DNA of 44,260 nucleotides, taken from positions 1-44,260 of the forward strand of contig JAFWQC010000109.1 of NCBI GenBank assembly GCA_017509245.1. The letters run 5' to 3'. This DNA comes from Clostridiales bacterium. Its GTDB lineage: Bacteria; Bacillota; Clostridia; Saccharofermentanales; Saccharofermentanaceae. Every line of letters begins with the position of its first letter. Position 1 is the first letter of the stretch. The notes under the pieces were generated by a model. The model searched no databases and was not told where the DNA came from. It was given only the letters and a program-made list of their open reading frames with translations. Of the stretch, positions 8,329-17,411 are shown in pieces. Made by a program: the position numbers and the translations under genes.

Positions 8329-8357
8329 GTGAATATAGGGTATGCAAATAGTATAAT
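8329..8357 (+). promoter_or_regulatory. Likely promoter of the permease-adaptor operon
   Basis: A perfect TATAAT at 8352-8357 lies 33 bases before ATG 8390. The -35 region (GTGAAT) is weak. A short direct repeat TTGATGCCG at 8281-8289 and 8292-8300 lies upstream and could be an activator site. Confidence 0.5.
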
Positions 8358-8389
8358 CCCTCTGAGGTGCAGGGGACGTAAGTATTAAC

Positions 8390-9556
8390 ATGGATAACAG
8401 GAATAACACAGATCAACTTGACAACAAAGGCGAGGTCATCGGCGTAAGGCCGGGATCCGAAGCCATTCAGACAGGCAAAAAGGAAGAGACAAAACCGGTC
8501 AGGCATGAAAGAGGGCTTGTACAGGTCCGTTCTGCTGAAGAGGCCGAAGAGGCTCTTATCAACAGACCCAAGCCGAAGAATGTAACTCCTCTCGCGATGC
8601 AGAAGCTTACTCCGAAGGATATCCCGGTTTTCGAGGACACACCCGAGAGAAGAGAAAAGCTCCAGTTCCGCAAGAAGAGCCATTTCAAGAGAAAGCTCCG
8701 CGACTGGGGAATCTTTACCGGATATCTTACTCCCAGCTTCGTAGGAGTACTCGTATTCTTCTTTCTGCCATTGATATTGCTCCTTAAGACTTCATTCCAG
8801 AAGTCTCCCACGAATGCAGATTTCGTCGGATTCCGTAACTATGAGAGAGTCTTGACCAATGAAGCATTTATCTCAGCTTCGAAGAACACGCTTACATTTG
8901 CTTTGATATCAGTGCCTCTGGCGGTTATCCTTGCATTGCTCATCGCACTGCTCCTTAATACAGGACTTCCGGGAAAGAGTTTATTCAGAAGCTTTCTTCT
9001 GAACCCGATGATGGTTCCTGTTGCTTCCGTCGTTCTTATATGGCAGGTATTCTTCAGCTATAACGGCGTTGTTAACGGCATTGCAGCCAAGATTTTCGAT
9101 TCTCCGGAGAAGATAGACTGGCTTAAGTCGTCTTATGCCCAGATCGTCATAATGTTGCTGTTCCTATGGAAAAACCTGGGTTACAACATGGTCCTGTTCC
9201 TTGCAGCGCTCAACAGCATCCCTCATGAGATCCTTGAGTCTGCGGCAATGGACGGCGCAGGTCCCGTAAAGAGATTCTTCTCCATAAAACTTCACTATCT
9301 GTCGCCGACTATCTTCTTTGTCGGAATCATGTCACTTATCAACTCATTTAAGATATTCAGAGAGGTATATCTCTTAACGGGTGACTATCCGTTCGATAAC
9401 CTCTATATGCTTCAGCACTTTATGAATAACTCATTCACGCATCTGGACTACAGTAAGCTTTCTGCCGGTGCGATAGTAATGTGTATCGTAATGATAATAA
9501 TCGTCGGTGGTCTGTTCTTCGCAGAATCCAAGTTCGACTCGGATGTGGAGGAATAA
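8390..9556 (+). CDS. MalF-type ABC transporter permease with long N-terminal extension
   Basis: A 388-residue binding-protein-dependent transport permease of the carbohydrate class. Residues 1-105 are a charged, probably cytoplasmic extension. Six membrane segments follow, starting near residue 112 (GYLTPSFVGVLVFFFLPLIL). The EAA loop that docks the ATPase is SAAMDGAGPVKRFF near residues 284-297. In ordinary sugar importers this gene follows a binding-protein gene; none is here. One base separates its stop from the next permease. A long extension and linkage to an HlyD-like adaptor are unlike a standard importer, so sugar transport is only one possibility. Confidence 0.85.
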   Translation: MDNRNNTDQLDNKGEVIGVRPGSEAIQTGKKEETKPVRHERGLVQVRSAEEAEEALINRPKPKNVTPLAMQKLTPKDIPVFEDTPERREKLQFRKKSHFKRKLRDWGIFTGYLTPSFVGVLVFFFLPLILLLKTSFQKSPTNADFVGFRNYERVLTNEAFISASKNTLTFALISVPLAVILALLIALLLNTGLPGKSLFRSFLLNPMMVPVASVVLIWQVFFSYNGVVNGIAAKIFDSPEKIDWLKSSYAQIVIMLLFLWKNLGYNMVLFLAALNSIPHEILESAAMDGAGPVKRFFSIKLHYLSPTIFFVGIMSLINSFKIFREVYLLTGDYPFDNLYMLQHFMNNSFTHLDYSKLSAGAIVMCIVMIIIVGGLFFAESKFDSDVEE

Positions 9557-9557
9557 G

Positions 9558-10613
9558 ATGGACGAATTAAAGCGCATCGAGAGAAGAAAGCAGGCTACAC
9601 TTGCCCGCCGTCATATATATACAGAGACTAAGAAGCCCGAGACATTCATCACTTCGCTGTCCGAAGAAGCCAGAGAGGCTTTTTTCGCGAGCGAGAAGAA
9701 AAGGATCGAGCTTAACTTAAGAAAACGCAAGATCACTAAGGGAATCATCACAGGTCTGGGAGTTTTTGCAGCAGTTCTCATCTCTGCACTGGCACTCGTG
9801 CCGATCTTCTTTACATTCCTTAATTCCTTTATGTCTTCTGAAGAGATCGTTTCCAACTACAATGTAGTCTTCCAGAGTATGTCAGGACACGCTACACAGG
9901 GTGCCACCTACATGTCCAGAATGCCTATCTTGAAGCTCATTCCGGAAGAAGTCACGATCAACCAGTACACGACATTGCTGTTCATGAACCCTGAATACCT
10001 TTTCAAGTACTGGAATTCCATCATACTGACACTCCCAATCGTCGGAGGTCAGATGGTCGTAGCCTGTCTTGCGTCTTATTCATTCGCAAGATACAGAAGG
10101 AAGAGAAGAGAGATCTTATTCTTCTCATACATTATCCTCATGCTCATGCCTTTCCAGGTAACGCTCGTTCCGAACTATATGATCGCGGACGCACTGGGCA
10201 TTCTGGATACGATCTGGGCGATCATACTGCCGGGTGTTTTCTCGACATTCGCGATCTTCCTTCTTACTAAATACATGCGTCAGATCCCGTCCGGATATAT
10301 CGAAGCGGCAACGCTCGACGGAGCGACGGAATGGCAGATATTTACGAACATCGCACTGCCTTTGTGTAAGAACGCGATCTTCGCTTTGACGATCCTTTTG
10401 TTTATCGATTACTGGAACATGGTTGAGCAGCCGCTGGTCCTCCTGACCGATGCGTCAAAACAGCCTTTGTCAGTATTCCTTTCGCAGATAAACGAACCGG
10501 AACTCGGAATCGCATTCGCGGCATCTGCGGTCTACATGATCCCGCCGCTTTTGATCTTCTTCTGGGGTGAGGATTATCTCGTCGAAGGTATCTCCAGGTC
10601 GGGAATCAAATAA
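9558..10613 (+). CDS. MalG-type ABC transporter permease with long N-terminal extension
   Basis: A 351-residue partner permease. Residues 1-72 are highly charged (many Lys/Arg/Glu), then six membrane helices start near residue 75. The EAA loop EAATLDGATEWQIFTNIALP lies near residues 250-270 and matches the MalG type. The loop between helices 1 and 2 is about 70 residues long. ATG 9558 is chosen because GGAGG lies 8 bases upstream, and the reading frame above it overlaps the previous gene. Together with the MalF-type partner it should form a heterodimeric pore needing an ATPase encoded elsewhere. Confidence 0.85.
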   Translation: MDELKRIERRKQATLARRHIYTETKKPETFITSLSEEAREAFFASEKKRIELNLRKRKITKGIITGLGVFAAVLISALALVPIFFTFLNSFMSSEEIVSNYNVVFQSMSGHATQGATYMSRMPILKLIPEEVTINQYTTLLFMNPEYLFKYWNSIILTLPIVGGQMVVACLASYSFARYRRKRREILFFSYIILMLMPFQVTLVPNYMIADALGILDTIWAIILPGVFSTFAIFLLTKYMRQIPSGYIEAATLDGATEWQIFTNIALPLCKNAIFALTILLFIDYWNMVEQPLVLLTDASKQPLSVFLSQINEPELGIAFAASAVYMIPPLLIFFWGEDYLVEGISRSGIK

Positions 10614-10669
10614 TCAAGTTAACAAATCAGAGAGCAAAGCATATATGCTGAATACGGAGGAACAAGAAA

Positions 10670-12412
10670 ATGGCTAAGGGAAGCACAAGAAGAGCAAAGG
10701 TTATAAAGGCAATGGTTGCTTTTGTAATAATACTTGCATTGCTTACTTTCTTCTCAAACACTTTGATGAACATGACGATACCCAAGGTTGTGGGTTCTTA
10801 TGCAACAAGAGGCAATCTCTCATATTCCAATAATTCACAGGGATATGTCAAAGTTGAGAATTCGACTGAAGTAAAGGGCCTGAAAGACAGAGAGGTCGAA
10901 TCCATAAACGTCGGAGAATATTTTGACGTTGAGCCGGGCGATACGCTCATCACATTAAAGAGCGTAAAAGATTCCGAAGAACTGGAAGATAAGAGAAATA
11001 CGCTTAAAACTTTAGAGCGTGATGCGGAATATGAGGCCAGAAAAGATACCGGTGCACCGGATTATTCCAACGATTACAATACGATCGATTCTTATAAGAT
11101 AACTCTTTCCGAAGCCAAGGATACATTGTCGCGGGTTAAGAACAGATCCTCCGTTATTGAGGCAAACAATAAGATAATCGATGAGGAGTCGGCAAAGGCA
11201 GTATCACTTGAAGCTTCAGTAAATGCAGCTGCACAGACAGTTGAAGATATTCAGAAGGATATCGATGCCATTGATGCCGCGATCGCTCCTCTGGAGTCAC
11301 AGATAGAAGTATATAAAGCATTGGGAACCCCCACTCCGACACCTGTTCTTTCTCCTTCGGATCCGAATTATGTAGCTCCTGATCCTTCTTATGTTCCTAA
11401 TCCTGATGCTGACGGATTGGATAAGAATTCTCCCACATATGAGATGGACAAACTTCTCTTCAAGATCGATCAGTATGAGGCACAGAAGGAAACATTGAAA
11501 GCCCAGCTTGAATCCGCCCAGGAGCGTCTTGATGATGCTTCGGCAGAGCTTGCTGTATGCCAGGGAAAGATATCTGATGCTCAAGAAGAGAATAAAGAAC
11601 TTGAAGCTCTTCCTTCCGAGGCAGAAGCTCAAAATGCAGTTAATACTGCACAGACCAATCTGAACCAGGCCCAGAAGCGATTAAGTGATCAGAAGAAGGC
11701 AGACAGTGTTACAGCTGATGAGGCGAAAGATGCGATAGAAGAACGCGACAAGAAGATCGAGAAACTCAAGAAAGAGATCAAAGATCTTGAGGAAGCTGCC
11801 AAGATCACTGAGATCAAGGCTCCTGTAGGAGGCCAAGTATACAGAATAAATGTTCAGAAAGGCGATATCCTGACGGAAAAGACTGTTGTCTGCACCATCA
11901 TTCCTAAGGAAGGCAGGATCTGCACTGTTGAATTCTCCTTCGATGCAAATGTTGCAAGCGGCATCTGGCAGGGTATGGACCTGGAGGTTACTAGCGGTTA
12001 TTCTGAAAAATGTACTGTAACAAGTGTCAGACCTGATCCTAATAACCCGAGAGGAAAAAGGCTTGTTAAGTGCATGATCGACGGTGAAAACTATCCGGAC
12101 GAGCCGATAACCGTCAATGCGGGCAAAGGCAACGATATGTACAAGTGTGTTGTACGAAGCAGTGCCGTAAGTGAAGATACAAACGGAAGCTTTGTTTACA
12201 TGATCATTAATTCGACCACACCTTTGGGCGACAAGTATGTTGTTAAGAGAGTTGATGTGAGGGTCCTTGCTACGGATGGTGCCGTATCGGCGATTGAAGC
12301 TCTGAACAGTGAGGACAACCTTGACAAGTACGATGTAATGATAGTCATAAGAGCCGAGAAACCTTTGGAAGACGGTCAGAGAGTAAGACTTGAAGACTTT
12401 TCTGCAAAGTAA
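10670..12412 (+). CDS. HlyD-like membrane-fusion/adaptor protein with coiled coils
   Basis: A 580-residue, membrane-anchored extracytoplasmic protein. Residues 13-32 are one membrane helix. Two coiled-coil regions (about 100-215 and 262-378) flank a Pro-rich linker (about 219-245, TPTPTPVLSPS). After the second coil comes a barrel-sandwich half-motif, EIKAPVGGQVYRINVQKGDI (381-400), typical of HlyD/AcrA adaptors, then a beta-barrel-like part. Gram-positive members pair with MacB-type ABC transporters. Here the pair is a MalFG-type permease and a MacB-core-like protein, which is unusual. GGAGGAA precedes ATG 10670. Confidence 0.8.
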   Translation: MAKGSTRRAKVIKAMVAFVIILALLTFFSNTLMNMTIPKVVGSYATRGNLSYSNNSQGYVKVENSTEVKGLKDREVESINVGEYFDVEPGDTLITLKSVKDSEELEDKRNTLKTLERDAEYEARKDTGAPDYSNDYNTIDSYKITLSEAKDTLSRVKNRSSVIEANNKIIDEESAKAVSLEASVNAAAQTVEDIQKDIDAIDAAIAPLESQIEVYKALGTPTPTPVLSPSDPNYVAPDPSYVPNPDADGLDKNSPTYEMDKLLFKIDQYEAQKETLKAQLESAQERLDDASAELAVCQGKISDAQEENKELEALPSEAEAQNAVNTAQTNLNQAQKRLSDQKKADSVTADEAKDAIEERDKKIEKLKKEIKDLEEAAKITEIKAPVGGQVYRINVQKGDILTEKTVVCTIIPKEGRICTVEFSFDANVASGIWQGMDLEVTSGYSEKCTVTSVRPDPNNPRGKRLVKCMIDGENYPDEPITVNAGKGNDMYKCVVRSSAVSEDTNGSFVYMIINSTTPLGDKYVVKRVDVRVLATDGAVSAIEALNSEDNLDKYDVMIVIRAEKPLEDGQRVRLEDFSAK

Positions 12413-12441
12413 TCCGGATTTCTGTTGAAGGGTAATCGATA

Positions 12442-13812
12442 ATGCGTTTATTAGATAAAACAAAACAACTCTGGAACACAGAGAAGGGAAATGCCAAGAG
12501 GAACTTTTTAAAGCTCATACTGGCTGCCCCGTTCTGGATACTGCTCGCTGCTGTTATCCTGCTGTCTTTCGGAATTGGAAGAGCAGTGTTCCTGATAGGT
12601 TCCAGACCTGATTATCAGGTAGCCAGACTGTGGCAGGGAAAAAGTGAGACCGGCTACAGGCACATGTGCGTATACGCCAGAGGTGTCAGAGCTGAAGGTG
12701 AGAAATCCCCGCTGACATATCTTCTCGGCGGTCAGTCTATCCACAGGGGAGACATTTCACAGATCAGGGAAAAGCTGCAGAGTGCTGCAGATACCGGTCT
12801 TGGAAGTGCTTCTAAGAACAAAAACAAGAGTGATACTCTCCGCGGCTGGGAAGACTGTTATTCCACCACTGTCATGGCAACTGTTACTGAACTTGAGCTT
12901 GATGACAAGCTGATCGTACAGGGTGCCTACACAGATGCACAGCTTGTTGCCGTAGGCGGCAATTACCAGGCATTCCATCCTTACAGATATATGTCCGGCG
13001 GATTCCTTCCCGAGACACCCGTAGATAAGTTCCATATAGTCATCAACGACGTGCTCGCATGGAAGTTCTATCATTCCTACGATGTTATCGGACGTTATAT
13101 CTCAATCAATGGCCAGATGTTTACCATCATAGGCGTTGTTGAGGAAAAAGACACCAAGGTGGCTCAGCTTGCAGGCGAACCGGAGCCAAGAGCGTTCATC
13201 TATTTTGCAGCGCTCGACACGCTCTACGGATCATCTGATATGGTTCCGTCCGGCGGAAGTGGAAGCGGAAGTACAGGTGACAGCGATCTTGATTTGGGCG
13301 AAGATGACTTTGATTTCTCAGGCCTCGATTCCTTCGACGGTGCAACTGATCCCGTACCTTCATCAGCCGGCGATTACAGCGGCAGTACTGATTTTGCTAT
13401 CCAGTGCTATGAAGCTCTCATCCCGGAACTCGTAAGGGGTGTTGGCGTAACGGATTTCAAGAATGCATTGCCCTCTTATTCGATCCAGGATCCTGAAGTC
13501 TATGTCGTAAATAAGACTGACCGTTACAAGATCAATCGGGTAGTGGATACAATGTTCCCTCTCGGAGAGACGACAGAGGAGCGTTTAGGTTATGAGTTCC
13601 CTTACTGGGAGACAGCAGCCCAGCTTACTGAAGAAAGATTATTTTTCGATTATCTGCTGGTTGCTCTGGGCATCTTATTGCTTCTTGTCGGCGGCATCAT
13701 GATCGCACTGAAGTTACGTGCCAGAAAGGCAGTGGCTCCGGATGAACTTGTTGTCCTGAATGTCGAGGAGATCGAAGGACCCGACGACGAGACACTCATG
13801 CTAAAAGCCTGA
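12442..13812 (+). CDS. MacB-core-like extracytoplasmic protein with two membrane anchors
   Basis: A 456-residue protein with a membrane helix near residues 24-50, a long outside domain, a second helix near 402-424 and a 30-residue acidic tail. The outside part contains GGFLPETP followed by a segment ending in DVIGRYISINGQMFTIIGVVE, which closely resembles the MacB periplasmic core domain. The usual FtsX-type four-helix arrangement and the ATPase are missing. A Gly/Ser/Asp-rich low-complexity stretch (about 270-312) interrupts the domain. It is the last gene of the operon, 29 bases after the adaptor, and may form the outside cap of the complex. Confidence 0.7.
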   Translation: MRLLDKTKQLWNTEKGNAKRNFLKLILAAPFWILLAAVILLSFGIGRAVFLIGSRPDYQVARLWQGKSETGYRHMCVYARGVRAEGEKSPLTYLLGGQSIHRGDISQIREKLQSAADTGLGSASKNKNKSDTLRGWEDCYSTTVMATVTELELDDKLIVQGAYTDAQLVAVGGNYQAFHPYRYMSGGFLPETPVDKFHIVINDVLAWKFYHSYDVIGRYISINGQMFTIIGVVEEKDTKVAQLAGEPEPRAFIYFAALDTLYGSSDMVPSGGSGSGSTGDSDLDLGEDDFDFSGLDSFDGATDPVPSSAGDYSGSTDFAIQCYEALIPELVRGVGVTDFKNALPSYSIQDPEVYVVNKTDRYKINRVVDTMFPLGETTEERLGYEFPYWETAAQLTEERLFFDYLLVALGILLLLVGGIMIALKLRARKAVAPDELVVLNVEEIEGPDDETLMLKA

Positions 13813-13848
13813 GTTTTAATATAGAATAATCAGGATTTTTTCCTTATA

Positions 13849-13888
13849 ATTCCCTTTAGGTGAATAAAACCTGAAGGGAATATTTTTA
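13849..13888 (+). terminator. Terminator hairpin overlapping the next ribosome site
   Basis: ATTCCCTTTAGGT (13849-13861) pairs with ACCTGAAGGGAAT (13869-13881), followed by ATTTTTAA. The 3' arm holds AAGGGA, the only visible Shine-Dalgarno of the gene that starts at 13889. Read-through transcripts would therefore hide that site. Confidence 0.75.
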
Positions 13889-14890
13889 ATGCATAAGATA
13901 TCTAGTAAGCTCATTTGCCTTATAATGACGGCGGCTCTGTTGATTGCTCTCACAGGGTGTCTGGGCACGGATTATTCCCTTGAATCCACGGAAAAGAGCG
14001 CCAGGACCTCCAAGACGTCCGAGACCACGAGTCCCTACGTCCGCATGGAGTTTGACACTGCGAAATATCCTTACTATTCGATGCTTTCGGAGACTGAGAA
14101 AAACGCTTATTCACTTATCTATGAAGAACTCAATAAAGGCAGCCGGAAGTTCAGCTGCCGCGTGGATGTCACGGCTGACCAGCTCTCAAAGGCTATCGAT
14201 TCAGTACTGAACGATCATCCGGAATTGTTCTGGCTTGATAATAACTACGGTTATACTTACGACCCCTCAGGCGGGAATATCAGGGAACTTTCCTTTACGT
14301 TTTTTGATTTTGCCGACACGCCCGAAAAGCTTGAGGCCGCGCGAGCGGAATTTTCGAGAGCGGCAGATACAATAACTGCAAAGGCGCTGACGTATAATTC
14401 GATCACCGATAGGGAACTCTATATCCACGACTATATCTGCCAGAACACGGAATACGATGCGGACGCACCATATAATCAGAGTGCATATTCCGTTCTCGTT
14501 ACGCATAAATCAGTATGTGCGGGCTATGCAAGATGCTTCCAGTATCTGATGCAGAAGACCGGCGCCACATGCTACTACGTTACAGGCAGGACTGAAGGCA
14601 CAAGCGGAGGGGTCGTCGGCGGCAGCAACAGCGACGGCAGCCATTCCTGGAACATGCTCCTGATAAACGGCGTCTACTGCAACGTTGACTGCCTTTGGGA
14701 CGATACGGCGAGCGACACTTACGGAAGCGCCATCTATCCGTTCTTTAACCTTCCTGACAGCGAGATGGTAAACCACGTAAGGATAGAGATGGCGGTAAAT
14801 CTCCCCTCTTGCAGTTCTGACGAATACAGGTATTCCAAGCAGTTCGGGCCGACTATCGAAGCAAGCAGCATTATTTTCGCTGATGCGTAA
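13889..14890 (+). CDS. Lipoprotein with transglutaminase-like domain
   Basis: A 333-residue exported lipoprotein. The signal peptide ends in a lipobox, LTGC, near residue 23. After a Ser/Thr-rich linker the C-terminal half is a transglutaminase-like cysteine protease fold: the nucleophile in KSVCAGYARCFQYLM, His in SHSWNMLLI and Asp in NVDCLWDD appear in the expected Cys-His-Asp order. Members cleave or crosslink proteins or peptidoglycan at the cell surface. It follows the permease-adaptor operon after a hairpin and may be separately expressed. Confidence 0.85.
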   Translation: MHKISSKLICLIMTAALLIALTGCLGTDYSLESTEKSARTSKTSETTSPYVRMEFDTAKYPYYSMLSETEKNAYSLIYEELNKGSRKFSCRVDVTADQLSKAIDSVLNDHPELFWLDNNYGYTYDPSGGNIRELSFTFFDFADTPEKLEAARAEFSRAADTITAKALTYNSITDRELYIHDYICQNTEYDADAPYNQSAYSVLVTHKSVCAGYARCFQYLMQKTGATCYYVTGRTEGTSGGVVGGSNSDGSHSWNMLLINGVYCNVDCLWDDTASDTYGSAIYPFFNLPDSEMVNHVRIEMAVNLPSCSSDEYRYSKQFGPTIEASSIIFADA

Positions 14891-14993
14891 AGAGCATTCT
14901 GCGGACCTGATCGCCCCCATTGTCAGACACTATTTCTCTATTGTGCTTAAAAATTTTCTCCTGTTTCCAACATTACAACCTAACGGAGTATTA

Positions 14994-15022
14994 TTTATAG
15001 GCGCGCAGTTTTAGCGTATAAT
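14994..15022 (+). promoter_or_regulatory. Likely promoter of the ior-paaK operon
   Basis: A perfect TATAAT lies at 15017-15022, 45 bases before the iorA start, with a weak -35 (TTTATA) 17 bases upstream. The rest of the 176-base gap shows no riboswitch or T-box pattern that I can see. Confidence 0.5.
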
Positions 15023-15066
15023 TAGCAAATTAGTGTATTAAAAGACTAGTCTTAGGAGATGAGAAA

Positions 15067-16821
15067 ATGAAAGAACTTATGCTTGGAAACAAGGCTATCG
15101 CCAGAGGTCTTTATGAGGCCGGCGTAGCAGTTGCAAGTTCGTACCCCGGCACACCCAGTACAGAGACAACTGAAGAAGCCGCTAAGTACGACGAGATCTA
15201 CTGTGAGTGGGCACCTAACGAGAAGGTCGCTATGGAGACCGCTTTCGGTGCGAGCAGAGCAGGCAGGAGATCCTATTGCGCAATGAAGCACGTAGGACTT
15301 AACGTCGCAGCAGACCCGCTCTTTACCATGAGCTACACCGGTGTCAATGCCGGAATGGTCATTCTCGTTGCAGACGATCCCGGAATGCACTCTTCACAGA
15401 ATGAGCAGGATTCCAGGCACTATGCCATCGCTGCAAAGATGCCCATGTTAGAGCCCGCTGATTCCCAGGAGGCTAAGGATTTCGTAATCGAGGCTTACGA
15501 TATTTCCGAGCAGTTTGATACTCCCGTACTTATCAAGATGTGCACGAGAGTTGCTCACTCCCAGTCAGTCGTTGAGACAGGCGAGAGGATCGAAGTTGCT
15601 GTTAAGCCTTACGAGAAGGACGCAGCCAAGTATGTAATGGTTCCTGCAAATGCAAAGAGACGTCACCCCATCGTTGAGGAGAGAACAAGAAAGCTCGTAG
15701 CATTTGCCGAGGAGTCGTCACTTAACCGTGTTGAAGAAGGTTCTGATACATCAATGGGTATCATCACTTCCTCCACTTCATACCAGTACGTTAAAGAAGT
15801 ATTCGGTGATAAGTATCCTGTATTGAAGATCGGTCTTATCAACCCGCTTCCTGAGCAGAAGATCAAGGATTTCGCTTCCAAGGTAGATAAGCTCGTAGTT
15901 GTTGAAGAGCTTGACCCCATTATCGAGACACACTGCAAGACATTAGGTCTTGAAGTAACAGGCAAGGACATTTTCCCGTTGATCGACGAGTTCTCACAGG
16001 GTCTCATCGCTACAAAGCTGGGGCTCCCTGAGAAGCCTGCCTGCAAGCCCATCGAGGGACTTCCCGGAAGACCGCCGGCAATGTGCGCAGGCTGCCCTCA
16101 CAGAGGAATGTTCTATGTTCTTTCAAAGCTCAAGCTTACGGTCATGGGCGATATCGGATGCTATACATTGGGTGCCACACCTCCGCTCTGCGCTATCGAC
16201 ACAACAGAGTGCATGGGTGCTTCTATAAGCTCCCTCCACGGCTTCAACAAGGCTCTGGGCGCAGATGCCGAGAAGAAGACTGTAGCAGTTATCGGCGATT
16301 CAACCTTCATGCATTCAGGCATGACAGGCCTTGCAAATATCGCTTACAACCAGACAAATTCCACTGTCATCATCCTTGATAACTCCATCACAGGTATGAC
16401 AGGCCACCAACAGAATCCCACGACAGGCTTCAACCTCCGTGGTGATCCGGCAGGTAAGATCGACCTCGAAGCTCTCGTCCGTGCAATGGGCATCAACAGA
16501 GTAAGAGTCGTAGATCCTTATAACCTCGCTGAGGCTGAAGCAGCTGTTAAGGAAGAACTCGCAGCAGAAGAGCCTTCCGTAATCATCTCCAGAAGACCCT
16601 GCGCTCTCCTTAAGAAGGTTAAGCGCGGTGAGCCTATCCAGGTTAACCCTGACAAGTGCAAGTCCTGCAAGGCATGCATGAAGCTCGGATGCCCTGCGAT
16701 CTCATTCAAGGACGGACACGCTCACGTTGACACGACACAGTGCTTCGGCTGCAAGGTCTGCAGCGAACTCTGCAAGTTCGGCGCTTTCGAGAATTTGAAC
16801 GGGGAGGCAATCACATGGTAA
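15067..16821 (+). CDS. iorA: Indolepyruvate:ferredoxin oxidoreductase, alpha subunit
   Basis: A 584-residue subunit of the enzyme that oxidatively decarboxylates aryl-pyruvates from Trp, Phe and Tyr to aryl-acetyl-CoA, reducing ferredoxin. The N-terminal half is the pyruvate-ferredoxin-oxidoreductase-type domain. The thiamine-diphosphate part carries GDIGCYTLG, a GDSTF segment and LDNSITGMTGHQ near residues 365-450. The C-terminus has two 4Fe-4S clusters (CKSCKACMKLGCP and CFGCKVCSELC). Length fits the family. AGGAG precedes ATG 15067, and the gene overlaps iorB by 7 bases. Confidence 0.96.
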   Translation: MKELMLGNKAIARGLYEAGVAVASSYPGTPSTETTEEAAKYDEIYCEWAPNEKVAMETAFGASRAGRRSYCAMKHVGLNVAADPLFTMSYTGVNAGMVILVADDPGMHSSQNEQDSRHYAIAAKMPMLEPADSQEAKDFVIEAYDISEQFDTPVLIKMCTRVAHSQSVVETGERIEVAVKPYEKDAAKYVMVPANAKRRHPIVEERTRKLVAFAEESSLNRVEEGSDTSMGIITSSTSYQYVKEVFGDKYPVLKIGLINPLPEQKIKDFASKVDKLVVVEELDPIIETHCKTLGLEVTGKDIFPLIDEFSQGLIATKLGLPEKPACKPIEGLPGRPPAMCAGCPHRGMFYVLSKLKLTVMGDIGCYTLGATPPLCAIDTTECMGASISSLHGFNKALGADAEKKTVAVIGDSTFMHSGMTGLANIAYNQTNSTVIILDNSITGMTGHQQNPTTGFNLRGDPAGKIDLEALVRAMGINRVRVVDPYNLAEAEAAVKEELAAEEPSVIISRRPCALLKKVKRGEPIQVNPDKCKSCKACMKLGCPAISFKDGHAHVDTTQCFGCKVCSELCKFGAFENLNGEAITW

Positions 16822-17390
16822 CAAGCATAATGATAGTAGGCGTAGGCGGACAGGGTTCGCTCCTCGCCAGTAAGTTATTGGGCAGAGCCGCTATGGACAA
16901 GGGCTACGACGTAAAGGTCTCCGAGGTTCACGGAATGAGCCAGAGAGGCGGAAGTGTTGTAACTTACGTTAAGTTCGGCGACAAGGTTAATTCCCCCATC
17001 ATCGACAAGGGTGAAGCTGATTACATCATCTCTTTCGAGCTCTTGGAAGCTGCAAGATATGTTCAGTTCTTAAAACCCGGCGGACAGATCGTCACAAACT
17101 CACAGCAGATCGATCCTATGCCCGTAATCGCAGGCACAGCCGAGTATCCTTCCGAACTCATCTCCAAGATGGAAGCAGCAGGTGCCAAGGTTGACGCCAT
17201 CGACGCTCTCACGATCGCCGAGCAGGCAGGAAACGCAAAGGCTACGAACATCGTTCTCATGGGCGTTTTCTCCAAGTACATCAAAGAGATCAGCAAGGAA
17301 GAGTGGGTAAAGGCTGTCGAGGCTTCTGTTCCTGCAAAGTTCCTTGAACTCAATATGAAGGCCTTCGAAATGGGCCTTGCGGCAGAATAA
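16815..17390 (+). CDS. iorB: Indolepyruvate:ferredoxin oxidoreductase, beta subunit
   Basis: A 191-residue gamma-domain-type subunit that completes IorAB. It opens with IMIVGVGGQGSLLASKLLG, and SEVHGMSQRGGSVVTYVK is the conserved 2-oxoacid oxidoreductase gamma signature. ATG 16815 is set by GGGGAGG 7 bases upstream; a longer frame from 16740 merely overlaps iorA's ferredoxin domain. It is coupled to iorA by the 7-base overlap. Confidence 0.95.
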   Translation: MVTSIMIVGVGGQGSLLASKLLGRAAMDKGYDVKVSEVHGMSQRGGSVVTYVKFGDKVNSPIIDKGEADYIISFELLEAARYVQFLKPGGQIVTNSQQIDPMPVIAGTAEYPSELISKMEAAGAKVDAIDALTIAEQAGNAKATNIVLMGVFSKYIKEISKEEWVKAVEASVPAKFLELNMKAFEMGLAAE

Positions 17391-17411
17391 TTCTTGAACG
17401 GTGGGCGACTA

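Noticed and set aside
14891..15066. T-box or tryptophan-type leader before iorA
   Set aside because: No T-box sequence or specifier stem could be found; only a -10 and ribosome site.
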